A DNA stretch of 64,000 nt from Companilactobacillus zhongbaensis (GCF_003946515.1 NZ_RHOM01000006.1:61171-125170), one strand, 5' to 3'. Positions 26,983 to 36,840 are shown, counted from the first letter of the stretch. Notes: generated from the letters alone by a model not told the origin. Numbers and translations are program-made.

Positions 26983-28320
26983 GTGGAAGAACAGTTCACT
27001 CATCCGTTAGAAAAAAAGCTGATCCGCTTAAACTTAAAAATCCAACAGATTTTTTTATACCGTGTCATCCAAAAAACTGTTCTAACCATCTTTCCCTTCG
27101 CCTTAATTGGAAGTTTCTCCAGAACCATCCAATTAGTCTTCTTAGGAAAAAACGGTCTTTTCAGCAACTGGACTGATTTCTTGAGTGACAATTTGTTTTA
27201 TCAAATAGATGATATTTTTTCAGCAATCTCCACCATGACCTTAGGCTGGATCTCTGTCATCGCTGCTTTTTCCGCGGCTAAGTATACTGCTAAACACTTC
27301 AAACGTGACGATCAACTAGCTGGTATCACCGCTTCGATCTCGTTATTGATCGTGGCTTACACTTATTCACGGAAAACTCCGATGTCATTTCACAGCGCCG
27401 TTTTAGGTATTCGGGGATTGCTTTTTGCCATTTTATTAGGGATATTCATCGGTTACTTATTCAAATGGACTAGTAAAAAAGCCACCGCTCCTAACTCCTT
27501 AGCGATGTCTTAAAACATGTTGCAACGGACCGGGATCTCGATCAAGCCGATCTTGATTGCTATCGTGATATCAGTCATCATCAGTGACTTAGTTACCGTC
27601 ACTTTTTATTCTAACTTACCAGAAACGATCATCACTGCCCTTTCCAGTACAAATCCTAGTTCTAAACCGATTTTGAGCTTGTTAAGAACTTTTGGGCTTG
27701 GATTATACTCAATCATCATGTCCTTTTTAGGTTGGTCCGGTCCCTATTCGGCAACTAACTTTGCTTACGCAGATAACTCAGCTGCCACAAACTTGCAATA
27801 CGCCTTAAACCACCATACAGCTTGGGGTGCACCTAATTTATTTAACAGTTCCACTCTTTATCACACATTTGCTACTTATGGTGGTCAAGGTGCTACTTTA
27901 GCTTTGATCATTGCGATTCTTTGGGTCTCTCGTGATCGTGATTTCATCAACGTTTCGCGTTGGTCGTTGATACCTAGTATTTTTAACGTCAACAGTGCTT
28001 TAATGTCGGGTATCCCCGTCTTTTTCAACGTGATTTTTTTGATTCCTTTCATTCTAGCTCCAATGGTCAACATGATTCTTGCTGTCATCGCTTTACAACT
28101 CCATTTAATGCCACCAGCCGTCTACTCGGTCCCAGTTGGCACGCCAGGTCCTTTGATAGCATTCCTAGGTACCAACGGTAGTTGGCAAGCTTTATTGTTC
28201 ACCATCATTTCCTTATTCGTCTCGACGATCATTTACATCCCCTTCGTCAAAATTGCCGAACAAGTTAAACTTCAAGACAATTTAACTTTGGAAAAAGGAG
28301 GCGTTTCTCGTGAAAACTAA
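26983..28320 (+). pseudogene. celB: PTS IIC component, lichenan/cellobiose (CelB) type, interrupted by an in-frame stop
   Basis: Two consecutive frames are in phase and separated only by TAA (27511-27513) and one AAC codon. Joined, they give about 445 residues, normal for a CelB-like EIIC. The first half has FPFALIGSFSRTIQLVFLG and membrane helices; the second has GWSGPYSATNFAYADN, SGIPVFFNVIFLIPFILAPM and VPVGTPGPLIAFLGTNGSW, all typical of the family. CAA to TAA is the simplest cause. The stop removes the substrate-binding half unless it is read through or the second half is separately initiated (ATG 27517, no good ribosome site). No EIIA or EIIB is nearby. Confidence 0.85.
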
Positions 28321-29200
28321 ATTCATCAAACAACCCGCTTCCAAAAAAGGTTTCAAGACGATAATTTGGCTTTTTATCATTTTGACCATTGTCGCCATCC
28401 CCTCTTATTTTTCAACTAAAAATGACATCAAAACGCTTGCTGGACGTTACAATTCACCACTCTCGCCAATCATCATGATTCCAGGTTCTAGTGCTTCAGC
28501 CACCCGCTTTGAAGACTTAGTTGGCACCATCAATAAAAAGTTCGACGAGCACCACAGCCTGCTTGAACTGACTGTCCATAAAAACGACACGATCACTTAC
28601 AAAGGTTCGATCAAGAATAATGACAATCGTCCTTTCATCGTTGTCGGTTTTGAAAATAATAAAGACGGTTACAGCAATATCAAGCAACAAGCTCGCTGGT
28701 TCTCAATTGCTTTCAACGATTTAATGTCTCGTTATAAGTTCAATAACTTCGATGGATTTGGTCATTCCAATGGTGGCTTGATCTGGACGTATTATTTGGA
28801 ACATTATTTCGATTCCAACGACATCAACATGAACCGGATGATGACCGTCGGGACGCCTTACAATTTCGAAGAACGTAATCAATCCAAACGGACGCAAATG
28901 CTCAGTGATTTTGAAAAAAACAAATCTAAATTACCTACTGACTTAACCTACTATTCAATTGCCGGAACAAAAGCTTATACTGATGATGGGATCGTTCCTA
29001 TCGGTAGTGTTGAAGCAGGAAAATACATTTTTGAAGGTCAGATCAATCATTACACTTTGATCACTTTAACTGGTAAAAATGCCCAACACTCTGATATGAT
29101 CGACAATCCGCAATTTATCTCGCTCTTTCATCAATACATCATCAATGATAAAAATGCTACACCGCCTAATAAGACTGACCGTCGTTCTGTAAATAAATAA
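28310..29200 (+). CDS. DUF915 alpha/beta hydrolase, membrane-anchored
   Basis: This 296-aa protein has an N-terminal membrane anchor or signal (about 15-34), the early motif SPIIMIPGSSASATRFED, the nucleophile elbow GHSNGG near residue 151, a late Asp region with YTDDGIVPIGSVEA and a His in NAQHSDMIDNP near 270. These match the DUF915 branch of lactic acid bacterial hydrolases. The start is GTG at 28310 after GGAGG, overlapping the broken PTS gene by 11 nt, so expression may depend on that transcript. The substrate is unknown. Confidence 0.85.
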   Translation: MKTKFIKQPASKKGFKTIIWLFIILTIVAIPSYFSTKNDIKTLAGRYNSPLSPIIMIPGSSASATRFEDLVGTINKKFDEHHSLLELTVHKNDTITYKGSIKNNDNRPFIVVGFENNKDGYSNIKQQARWFSIAFNDLMSRYKFNNFDGFGHSNGGLIWTYYLEHYFDSNDINMNRMMTVGTPYNFEERNQSKRTQMLSDFEKNKSKLPTDLTYYSIAGTKAYTDDGIVPIGSVEAGKYIFEGQINHYTLITLTGKNAQHSDMIDNPQFISLFHQYIINDKNATPPNKTDRRSVNK

Positions 29201-29288
29201 GATTAATATTTAATTATTATCCTAGTTGTGTAGATAAATTAAATCGTTTATCATTGATTTAGACATTTTTTAAGGAAGGAGGCCCACC

Positions 29289-29555
29289 ATGAAAGCAATT
29301 CTCACAGTATTTGGAAAAGACCACACCGGAATCGTGGCGAAAGTTTCCAACAAACTTTCCGAACTAGACATTAACATCATCGATATCTCGCAAACTTTAA
29401 TGCATGGTAATTTCACCATGATGATGATGGTCGAAATACCTGATACATCAGATTTTGATTCCGTGAAAGACAAATTCGAACAACTAGGCAAGGATACTAA
29501 TTTAGACATTCACGTTCAACGCCAAGAAATCTTCGATGCCACACAAAAACTCTAG
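29289..29555 (+). CDS. ACT domain-containing protein
   Basis: A single ACT domain fills the 88 residues, starting MKAILTVFGKDHTGIVAKVS and including the beta-alpha-beta pattern ending in FTMMMMVEIPD. Such stand-alone ACT proteins usually sit before a PFL (DUF711) gene, as here (9 nt away), and probably bind a small ligand or regulate the partner. A very strong AAGGAGG precedes the ATG. Confidence 0.92.
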   Translation: MKAILTVFGKDHTGIVAKVSNKLSELDINIIDISQTLMHGNFTMMMMVEIPDTSDFDSVKDKFEQLGKDTNLDIHVQRQEIFDATQKL

Positions 29556-29564
29556 GAGGTCCAC

Positions 29565-30908
29565 ATGGAAACTAATTCAATCTTAGAAACTATTCAAATG
29601 ATCTCCGAAGAAAAACTCGACATCCGGACGATCACAATGGGAATTTCCCTCATCGACTGTATCGACAGTGACGGAAAAAAAGCTCGTCAAAAAATTTATG
29701 ACAAGCTTACTACTAAAGCTAAAGACTTAGTCAAAGTAGCTGATGAGATCCAATCAGAATACGGTATCCCTATCGTTAACAAGCGTATCTCGGTAACTCC
29801 GATCTCGATCATCGCTGCTGCATCTGATGACAAAGATTACGTTGCCTACGCTAAGACGATGGATCAAGCTGCCAAAGAACTCGGCGTCGACTTGATCGGT
29901 GGTTTTTCAGCCTTAGTTCAAAAAGGCTATCAAACTGGTGACGAAACTTTGATCCAATCGATCCCGCAAGCTTTAACTGAGACTGAACGTGTCTGTGGTT
30001 CAGTCAATGTCGGCTCAACTAGATCAGGTATCAATTTAGATGCCGTTAAACAAATGGGTCACGTTATCAAAGACTTGGCTAAAGAAGACCCTGTCAACTG
30101 CATGAGCTTAGTTGTCTTCGCCAATGCCGTCGAAGATAATCCATTCATGGCTGGTGCTTTCCACGGTGTCGGTGAAGCAGATTGCGTCATTAACGTCGGA
30201 ATCAGTGGACCAGGAGTGGTCAAACGTGCCCTCGAACAAGTCAAAGGTCAACCGATCGATAAAGTCTCCGAAACCATCAAAAAAACAGCCTTCAAAGTCA
30301 CAAGAATGGGCCAATTTGTCGGAAACATTGCTTCTAAAGCCCTCAACGTACCATTCGGTATCGTCGACTTGTCACTAGCTCCAACTCCAAACGAAGGCGA
30401 CTCAGTCGCTGAGATCTTAGAAGAAATTGGTTTGGAAAGTGTCGGTGCCCCTGGTACGACTGCAGCCCTAGCCCTCTTAAATGATGCCGTTAAAAAAGGT
30501 GGCGTCATGGCTTGTGAACACGTTGGAGGACTATCTGGTGCCTTCATCCCAGTATCAGAAGATGCTGAAATGATCCGTGCCGTAACTAAAGGAAATCTAA
30601 ATATCGAAAAACTCGAAGCAATGACAGCCGTTTGTTCCGTGGGATTAGACATGATTGCTATCCCTGGTGACACAACTGCAGAAACGATCAGCGGAATGAT
30701 CGCTGACGAATCAGCCATCGGTGTCATCAACAACAAGACCACTGCCGTAAGAATCATCCCTGACACAGGCAAAAAAGTCGGTGACACAGTAGAATTCGGA
30801 GGACTATTCGGACAAGCACCAGTAATGCCCGTAAACACCAACAGTCCAGCAGACTTCATACATCGTGGTGGACACATACCTAGTCCTATACATTCATTTA
30901 AAAATTAA
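29565..30908 (+). CDS. PFL family protein (DUF711/UPF0210)
   Basis: This 447-aa protein contains [15 protein letters not shown] near residues 21-35, the DUF711 pattern [30 protein letters not shown] and the glycine-rich [20 protein letters not shown]. The family is widespread and resembles pyruvate formate-lyase-type folds, but its biochemical function is not established. It forms a two-gene unit with the ACT protein. The last 300 nt show rising A- and C-ending codon use, and a family 1 repeat begins 5 nt after the stop codon. Confidence 0.9.
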   Translation: METNSILETIQMISEEKLDIRTITMGISLIDCIDSDGKKARQKIYDKLTTKAKDLVKVADEIQSEYGIPIVNKRISVTPISIIAAASDDKDYVAYAKTMDQAAKELGVDLIGGFSALVQKGYQTGDETLIQSIPQALTETERVCGSVNVGSTRSGINLDAVKQMGHVIKDLAKEDPVNCMSLVVFANAVEDNPFMAGAFHGVGEADCVINVGISGPGVVKRALEQVKGQPIDKVSETIKKTAFKVTRMGQFVGNIASKALNVPFGIVDLSLAPTPNEGDSVAEILEEIGLESVGAPGTTAALALLNDAVKKGGVMACEHVGGLSGAFIPVSEDAEMIRAVTKGNLNIEKLEAMTAVCSVGLDMIAIPGDTTAETISGMIADESAIGVINNKTTAVRIIPDTGKKVGDTVEFGGLFGQAPVMPVNTNSPADFIHRGGHIPSPIHSFKN

Positions 30909-30913
30909 AAGAT

Positions 30914-31240
30914 CAGAGAGCGCAGCGAGGTTGGTCAGCTGCTGAGGATTAACGCGTGTAGTCGCACAAGGTGCTGCGAAGCAGTGCCGCGACTACATGT
31001 GTTAACCGGAGGCCGCTACCTCGCGGAGCTCGTTTTCAGATCAGAGAGCGGAAGGCGACGGTCAGCTGCTGAGGATTTAGGGACTGTCAGCACCCAAGGT
31101 GCGACGAAGTCGTGCCTGCTGACAGTTTCTAAACCGGAGGCCGCTGTCGCCTGGAGCCCGTTTCAACATCCTTGAGAATAAAGGTAAAAAGCACTATCCA
31201 AACCGCTGCATATTTAACCAGCAAAATTGGATAGTGCTAT
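30914..31240 (+). repeat. Family 1 structured repeat, locus 4 (two complete units)
   Basis: Unit A runs from CAGAGAG at 30914, with arms GCGAGGT (30925-30931) and ACCTCGC (31018-31024) flanking a hairpin capped by GCTGCGAAGCAG. Unit B has arms AGGCGAC (31053-31059) and GTCGCCT (31146-31152) and a hairpin capped by GCGACGAAGTCG. Both arm pairs are perfect. A terminal inverted pair AGCACTATCC (31183-31192) and GGATAGTGCT (31229-31238) follows. Region 31240-31340 is A/C-rich and holds no gene. Confidence 0.87.
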
Positions 31241-31342
31241 TTTAATTAAAAATACAAACGAAACAATCCAGCGGATATCAAAAAGCACACCACAACTAGA
31301 TGGGTGAACAAGAAGATTCTACCTCTCAAACAATTTTCCAAT

Positions 31343-31447
31343 AAAAAAGAGTCCCACAAAATTGCAGGACTCTTTTCATTGTAAGTTGCACCGATCTTCC
31401 AAACGCCAAAGCGCCGACCGGATTCTACTTACGAGGTTTGGCACCGA
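31343..31447 (-). ncRNA. Candidate independent small RNA, about 105 nt
   Basis: A good promoter, an internally foldable stretch and a strong terminator occur in series with no reading frame. Within the RNA, GTAAGT pairs with ACTTAC (outer), CCGGTC with GATCGG (middle), and CGC-TTTG-GCG forms the tip. The terminator AGAGTCCTGCA...TGTGGGACTCT with T6 closes it. TCGGTGCC and TCGGTGCA occur as a direct repeat. It does not carry the SRP, tmRNA, 6S or RNase P signatures known to me, and I cannot name it. It lies downstream of, and is separate from, the rlmCD transcript. Confidence 0.6.
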
Positions 31448-31453
31448 CAAGAA

Positions 31454-31482
31454 GTATCACACACTACTAGTACTCAAGTCAA
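31454..31482 (-). promoter_or_regulatory. Promoter of the candidate small RNA
   Basis: TTGACT (31477-31482) and TGATAC (31454-31459), read on the minus strand, are separated by exactly 17 nt, with TG just before the -10. Confidence 0.65.
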
Positions 31483-31511
31483 TCTATTTCCATCAATCAT
31501 TGACGATAATA

Positions 31512-31560
31512 CAAAAAAGATGAATTCCTCCTTCAACACAAGAAGAGATTCATCTTTTTT
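31512..31560 (-). terminator. Terminator of rlmCD
   Basis: AAAAAAGATGAATC and GAATTCATCTTTTTT form a long, partly mismatched stem right after the stop codon, with a T tract. Confidence 0.8.
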
Positions 31561-31562
31561 AA

Positions 31563-32918
31563 TTATTTCAATTTCAAGCTAGTAACTGATTCAATATGGT
31601 TTGTCATTGGGAACATGTCCACTGGCGTTGTTGAATCTGCTTGATATGCGTCGCTTAGAGCCTTGATGTCACGTGCTAGTGTTGCTGGATTGCAACTGAC
31701 GTAAACGATCTTCTTAGGCTTGATATTGACGATACTGTCGATCAATGATGATGCTAGTCCTTTACGTGGAGGATCGACCATTAAGACGTCGACGGCAACC
31801 TTATTCTTAGCCCAGTCATTCAGGACGTCTTCTGTCTTACCAACGATAAAATCAGCATTCTTGATTCCGTTAATGTCAGCATTTTGTTGAGCATCTTTCA
31901 CGGCGTCTTCAACTACTTCAATACCAGTAACTTGTTTAGCTTTATCCGCTAATGACAATCCGATCGTACCGATACCAGAATAGGCATCGACAACGTTTTC
32001 GTTACCCTTCAAGTCGGCTTTTTCAATAGCTAATTGATAAAGCTTTTGCGTTTGCGTTGGGTTAACTTGGTAGAACGAACGTGGTGAAATACGGTAAGTG
32101 TGACCTAGAAGCTTGTCATCGATGTAAGCTGAACCAGCTAACAGTTTCATTTCGTTACCTAAGATGACGTTCGTCTTCTTTTCGTTGATGTTTAAATAAA
32201 GTGACTTGACGTCCTCATTAGCCATGATCTCGTTAGTGATGTCTTTGTAATGAGAAATGTCACGGACACGAGAAACTAGTACGACCATCATTTCACAAGT
32301 GTAATAAGCACGACGGACCATGATCGTTCTGATTTGACCTTTATGATTTTCTTCATCGAAACCACGAACTTTGTATTTCCGTAAAATATCACGAACGCGT
32401 AAAATCTCAGCATCGATCTTAGGATCTTGAATCAAAAAGTCTTCCATCGGAATCAACTCATGCGAGTGACGACGATAAAATCCAGTCGTTAATTGATGGT
32501 CAACTTCACGAACAGGAACTTGAGCTTTATTCCGGTAGTGGAATGGATCTTCCATGCCTAAAGTTTCGTTGACGGGAATGTCCAAGTGGTTCTTTTGGTA
32601 GTTGACTTCAATTTGATGTTGTTTGAACTTCAATTGTTCTGGATAGGCTAAATGACTCAATGGTGCGATACCAGTACGCACGTAGACATTGTCAACGCTA
32701 TCGACACGGTCAGGTGACTTCTTCAAGATCTCCAAGGCCTTGGCAAAGCCGTAGCTCTTACCTACTTTGGTGATGACTGCTTTGACAGTTTCACCAGGCA
32801 AAGCATTATCGACAAAAAGTGTGAAGTCATCGACTTTAGCCACACCTTTACCTTCGTATGATAGATCGTCGATTGACAATTCTAGTTGGTCATTTTTTTT
32901 GATATTAGGTTTATCCAT
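31563..32918 (-). CDS. rlmCD: 23S rRNA (uracil-5-)-methyltransferase, RlmCD/RumA type
   Basis: This SAM-dependent enzyme makes m5U in 23S rRNA (U747 and/or U1939 by homology). The 451-aa protein has an N-terminal TRAM domain (about 10-65), QVNPTQTQKLY, VVDAYSGIGTIGLSL (SAM site), MVDPPRKGL and the catalytic VSCNPATLARD near 405-415. The segment where many relatives have Fe-S cysteines (CGGCQLQH pattern) reads TGIAPLSHLAYPEQ here, so no cluster is expected. It has its own terminator, and the dgkB terminator precedes it, so it is probably transcribed separately. Confidence 0.9.
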   Translation of the reverse strand: MDKPNIKKNDQLELSIDDLSYEGKGVAKVDDFTLFVDNALPGETVKAVITKVGKSYGFAKALEILKKSPDRVDSVDNVYVRTGIAPLSHLAYPEQLKFKQHQIEVNYQKNHLDIPVNETLGMEDPFHYRNKAQVPVREVDHQLTTGFYRRHSHELIPMEDFLIQDPKIDAEILRVRDILRKYKVRGFDEENHKGQIRTIMVRRAYYTCEMMVVLVSRVRDISHYKDITNEIMANEDVKSLYLNINEKKTNVILGNEMKLLAGSAYIDDKLLGHTYRISPRSFYQVNPTQTQKLYQLAIEKADLKGNENVVDAYSGIGTIGLSLADKAKQVTGIEVVEDAVKDAQQNADINGIKNADFIVGKTEDVLNDWAKNKVAVDVLMVDPPRKGLASSLIDSIVNIKPKKIVYVSCNPATLARDIKALSDAYQADSTTPVDMFPMTNHIESVTSLKLK

Positions 32919-32934
32919 ATTTCTCCTTACATAG

Positions 32935-32957
32935 AAAAAACAGCCCGAGGGACTGTT
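32935..32957 (-). terminator. Terminator of the pcrA-to-dgkB transcript
   Basis: AACAGTCC-CTC-GGGCTGTT followed by T6 on the minus strand, overlapping the last dgkB codons. Confidence 0.82.
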
Positions 32958-33942
32958 AATCTAAGTGTTTTTCTTCTTCAATTATTTTCTCGCCGACGTC
33001 TTTTTCCTCGTCCGAACGAGTATCAAGAGCTTTCAACGGGATCGAATCTACATTTGCATACATCCTAACATGATTATGCAGATTCTTAAACTTCATTGGT
33101 GCATCTCCACCATATTCGCCGTCTAAGTTGATCATGATGCGGTTATCATCATTGGCTTTGACGGTGATTTCTTTTGTCTTAGTATAAATAACTTTCGGAT
33201 TGTCTACGTGACGACCACCATTCAATACTAAGGTGATCAAATGGACTAAGTCACGCAAGTTTGTTTCTTTGACGATGATCAAAGAGAACGTTCCATCTCC
33301 GATGACGGAATTAGGCGCGATTTGTTCCATTCCACCGATCGAGTTAGTTAATCCGATCAAGAACATCGTTGCCTTGCCGTCAAATACGCCATCGTCGTAT
33401 TCGATGTGCATGTCAATGGGGCTGATCCTAGGTAATAGTTCAGCTCCTTTAACTAAGTATGCAAGGTAGCCCAAAATGGACTTGTATGCGGACGGAACCT
33501 CATAAGTCAGTTCCGTCATCGAGCCTCCACCGGCGATATTAATAAAATAATGTTCGCCAGCTTGCCCGATATCTACATCAAGCTTTTGTTTTTTCAAAAC
33601 TACCTTGGCTGCTTCGACAACGTCATCACGGGGGATCTTCAAAGCTCTCGCATAATCATTAGTGGTTCCTGCTGGGATGATGGCCATTTCTGGTCGTTTT
33701 TCCAAATCGGCTATCCCATTGATAACCTCATTGATCGTTCCATCGCCTCCGGCAGCAACTACTAAATCAAACCCCTCTTGTGCTACTCTTCTAGCTTCCT
33801 TAAGTGCTGACTTTTTCTTGGCAGTTGTTCGATAGGCACTAGCTTCATAGCCGGCCTCTTCCAAGACATTTAAAATGTCACCTACACTGTGTGGCAGTGT
33901 TTCATGTCCAGATGTAGGGTTATAAATCAATCTAGCACGCAT
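32956..33942 (-). CDS. dgkB: Diacylglycerol kinase (DgkB, lipid kinase family)
   Basis: This kinase phosphorylates diacylglycerol, recycling the DAG left by lipoteichoic acid synthesis into phospholipid. The 328-aa protein has the NPTSGHE start, the nucleotide motif AAGGDGTINEVINGI near 64-78 and IPAGTTNDYAR near 88-98, and the C-terminal beta-sandwich domain with NLDGEYGGDAPM. GAGGAG precedes the ATG. It directly follows gatB in the classical camS-gatCAB-dgkB-rlmCD order. Confidence 0.93.
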   Translation of the reverse strand: MRARLIYNPTSGHETLPHSVGDILNVLEEAGYEASAYRTTAKKKSALKEARRVAQEGFDLVVAAGGDGTINEVINGIADLEKRPEMAIIPAGTTNDYARALKIPRDDVVEAAKVVLKKQKLDVDIGQAGEHYFINIAGGGSMTELTYEVPSAYKSILGYLAYLVKGAELLPRISPIDMHIEYDDGVFDGKATMFLIGLTNSIGGMEQIAPNSVIGDGTFSLIIVKETNLRDLVHLITLVLNGGRHVDNPKVIYTKTKEITVKANDDNRIMINLDGEYGGDAPMKFKNLHNHVRMYANVDSIPLKALDTRSDEEKDVGEKIIEEEKHLD

Positions 33943-33955
33943 AAAATACTCCTCG

Positions 33956-35383
33956 CTAACGGATATTTAATTCTTCCATCAGTATCTTGTTAACAACTTT
34001 TGGATTGGCTTGTCCACGTGTCTTCTTCATAATTTGTCCGATCAAGAAGCCAACAGCACGATCTTTACCATTCTTAAAGTCGTCGATCGATTGTTGATTG
34101 TTATCTAATACATCAACGATCATTGGCTTCAAGACTGCAGGATCTGATTCTTGGACCATGCCCTTTTCTTTGACCCAACCTTCAGGTTCTGTACCGTTAC
34201 TAATTGTTTCTTGGAAGACTTTCTTCGCGATCTTCGATGAAATTGTTCCATCAGAGATCAAGTTGATCATCTTAGCCAAGTGTTCCGGCGTTAATTTAGT
34301 ATCTAACAAACCGATTTTCTTTTCGTTCAAGTATCCATTAACTTCACCCATCAACCAGTTTGAAACTAGTTTTGGATTAGCATCATACTTAACTGTTTCA
34401 TCAAAGAAGTCTGACATTTCCTTTGTATCTGTCAAGACACCAGCATCGTATTCAGGAATTCCAAGTTCGTTGATATAACGATTACGACGTTCTTCCGCTG
34501 GTTCAGGTAATGAGTCTTTGATCTCTTTGATCCATGATGGATCGATGTTGAATGCTGGAAGGTCTGGTTCTGGGAAGTAACGATAGTCATCTGCTCCAGA
34601 TTTAACACGCATTAGCACTGTTTCACCGGTCTTTTCGTCAAAACGACGTGTCTCTTGACCAATTGTTCCACCATTTTTCAAAATAGCTGCTTGACGTTTT
34701 TCTTCGTAAGCTAAGCCCATTCTGACATAGTTAAATGAGTTCAAGTTTTTCAATTCGACTTTAGTACCTAATTTGTCAGAACCAATTGGTGTGATTGAAA
34801 TGTTCGTATCAACACGCATTGATCCTTCTTCCATCTTAACGTCAGATGCGCCAGTAAATTGGACGATTTGGCGAAGTTTTTCTAGGTAAGCATATGCTTC
34901 ATCAGGTGTGTGCATATCAGCTTTAGAAACGATTTCGACAAGTGGTGTACCTTGACGGTTCAAGTCAACGTAAGAACTGTTACCGTGGTGAGTATTCTTA
35001 CCAGCATCTTCTTCAACGTGAAGTTCTTCGATACCGATCTTCTTCTTTTCACCGTTGACTTCAACTTCGAGCCAACCATCATGCCCTAGTGGTTTTTCAT
35101 GTTGTGTTAATTGATAAGCCTTAGGGTTATCTGGGTAGAAGTAGTTTTTACGATCAAAGTGAGTGTGCTTTTCGATCTCTGCATTCAAGGCTAAAGCAAC
35201 CATGACACCTAGACGATATCCACCTTTGTTAACTGAAGGAAGGACTCCAGGAAAACCGAAGTCGATCACGTTTGTGTTTGTGTTAGGTTCAGCACCATAA
35301 GCTACTGGTGAAGGACTAAACATCTTTGAATTAGTCTTAAGTTCAACGTGGACTTCTAGACCGATCGTTGTTTCAAAATTCAT
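33956..35383 (-). CDS. gatB: Asp/Glu-tRNA(Asn/Gln) amidotransferase subunit B
   Basis: GatB of the GatCAB complex binds misacylated Glu-tRNA(Gln) or Asp-tRNA(Asn) and phosphorylates the acyl group before amidation. The 475-aa protein starts [20 protein letters not shown] and has [39 protein letters not shown] and the YqeY-like C-terminal tail domain from about 325. The start codon shares its first A with the gatA stop (TAATG), a translational coupling signal. Confidence 0.97.
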   Translation of the reverse strand: MNFETTIGLEVHVELKTNSKMFSPSPVAYGAEPNTNTNVIDFGFPGVLPSVNKGGYRLGVMVALALNAEIEKHTHFDRKNYFYPDNPKAYQLTQHEKPLGHDGWLEVEVNGEKKKIGIEELHVEEDAGKNTHHGNSSYVDLNRQGTPLVEIVSKADMHTPDEAYAYLEKLRQIVQFTGASDVKMEEGSMRVDTNISITPIGSDKLGTKVELKNLNSFNYVRMGLAYEEKRQAAILKNGGTIGQETRRFDEKTGETVLMRVKSGADDYRYFPEPDLPAFNIDPSWIKEIKDSLPEPAEERRNRYINELGIPEYDAGVLTDTKEMSDFFDETVKYDANPKLVSNWLMGEVNGYLNEKKIGLLDTKLTPEHLAKMINLISDGTISSKIAKKVFQETISNGTEPEGWVKEKGMVQESDPAVLKPMIVDVLDNNQQSIDDFKNGKDRAVGFLIGQIMKKTRGQANPKVVNKILMEELNIR

Positions 35384-36840
35384 TAGTCTTCCTCCTTTAA
35401 TGCAGTTGGAATCTGTTCATAAAATTTGTTTTCTTCTTGCAATGCATACGCAGCATTGAAGATTGCTTGTTCATCAAATGAATTAGCCATCAATTGCAAA
35501 CCGACAGGCAAGCCGTTGACTGTTCCAGCAGGAACTGAAGCAGCAGGCAAACCAGCTAAGTTAGCAGGAATAGTTAAGATATCATTCATGTACATTGCCA
35601 ATGGATCATCGATCTTTTCGCCGATACCAAACGCAGTTGAAGTTGTAACTGGTCCAGCGATCAAATCGTATTTGTCGAGAACAGCTTTCAATTCGTTGAT
35701 AAAAATAGTTCTAACTTGAGCAGCTTTTTTGAAGTAAGCATCGTAAGCACCAGCAGAAAGCGTAAATGTTCCTAGCATGATACGACGTTTTACTTCATCG
35801 CCAAAGCCTTCTGAACGTGAGTTAACGAATAATTCTTTGATGTTCTTAACATCTTTAGCACGGAAACCGTAACGAACACCATCATATCTTTGAAGGTTTG
35901 AAGAAGCTTCTGAAGATGCGATTACGTAATAAACTTCAACCGCATGCTTCAAACTTGGCAAACTAACTTCTTCGACTGTAGCACCGAGTTTCTTATAAGT
36001 TTCGATGGCTTCATCGACTGTCTTCAAGACTTCTGGATCAGTTCCTTCATGCCAAAATTCCTTAGGAACGGCAATCTTTACACCGTGCATGTCTTTGTTC
36101 AAGTTAGCACGATAGTCAGGAACTTCTTTTTCAGAACTAGTTGAGTCATGAACGTCATGACCTGCAATCGTTGTAAGAACTTCAGCTGAGTCTTCAACGC
36201 GTTTTGACATAACACCTACTTGGTCCAAACTTGAAGCGAAAGCAATAACGCCCCAACGTGATACACGACCATAAGTTGGTTTGATACCAAAAATACCGTT
36301 GAATGAAGCTGGTTGTCTAATTGAACCACCAGTATCTGTACCTAAAGCAGCGATAACATCACCACTGGCAACAGCAGCAGCTGAACCACCGGATGAACCA
36401 CCAGGAACCTTAGTGTAATCCCAAGCATTGTGGGAAGTTCCATAGTATGAAGTTTCAGTTGATGAACCCATGGCAAACTCATCTAAGTTTGTCTTACCAA
36501 CATTGATAGCTCCAGCATTCTTGAGCTTTTCAGTAACTGTAGCATCGTAAATAGGCATAAAGTTAGACAAGATCTTACTTGAAGCTGTTGTTAATACGCC
36601 TTTAGTCAAAATGTTGTCTTTGATAGCTACGGGAATACCTGAGAGGCGACCTTCGATACCTTTTTCATCGACTTTTTTAGCATCTTCTGTAGCTTGGTCA
36701 TTGACTGTTACGTAAGCATTTAGTTTAGCTTCTTTGTCGTTGATATTTTGCAAAGTATCCTTAGTAAGGCTTTCAGCTGTGATTTCTTTGTCAGCTAATT
36801 TCTTGTGCAATAAATCAATTGTTTCGTTAAAGTAATCCAC
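35383..36840 (-). CDS. gatA: Asp/Glu-tRNA(Asn/Gln) amidotransferase subunit A
   Basis: GatA is the glutaminase that supplies ammonia to GatB. The 485-aa amidase-signature protein has VAIKDNI (catalytic Lys near 75), [15 protein letters not shown] with the cis-Ser, and [12 protein letters not shown] with the nucleophilic Ser. The start is GTG at 36840, overlapping the gatC TAG stop by one base. Gene order gatC-gatA-gatB is standard. Confidence 0.97.
   Translation of the reverse strand: MDYFNETIDLLHKKLADKEITAESLTKDTLQNINDKEAKLNAYVTVNDQATEDAKKVDEKGIEGRLSGIPVAIKDNILTKGVLTTASSKILSNFMPIYDATVTEKLKNAGAINVGKTNLDEFAMGSSTETSYYGTSHNAWDYTKVPGGSSGGSAAAVASGDVIAALGTDTGGSIRQPASFNGIFGIKPTYGRVSRWGVIAFASSLDQVGVMSKRVEDSAEVLTTIAGHDVHDSTSSEKEVPDYRANLNKDMHGVKIAVPKEFWHEGTDPEVLKTVDEAIETYKKLGATVEEVSLPSLKHAVEVYYVIASSEASSNLQRYDGVRYGFRAKDVKNIKELFVNSRSEGFGDEVKRRIMLGTFTLSAGAYDAYFKKAAQVRTIFINELKAVLDKYDLIAGPVTTSTAFGIGEKIDDPLAMYMNDILTIPANLAGLPAASVPAGTVNGLPVGLQLMANSFDEQAIFNAAYALQEENKFYEQIPTALKEED

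Noticed and set aside
2925..31240. Reading the regularly spaced family 1 units as a CRISPR array
   Set aside because: Units are 145-190 bp, spacers are themselves repeated, and there are no cas genes.
31343..31447. SRP RNA, 6S RNA or riboswitch as identity of the small RNA
   Set aside because: The GGAAG-type SRP apical loop and 6S bubble are not visible, and no gene follows it on the same strand for a riboswitch to control.
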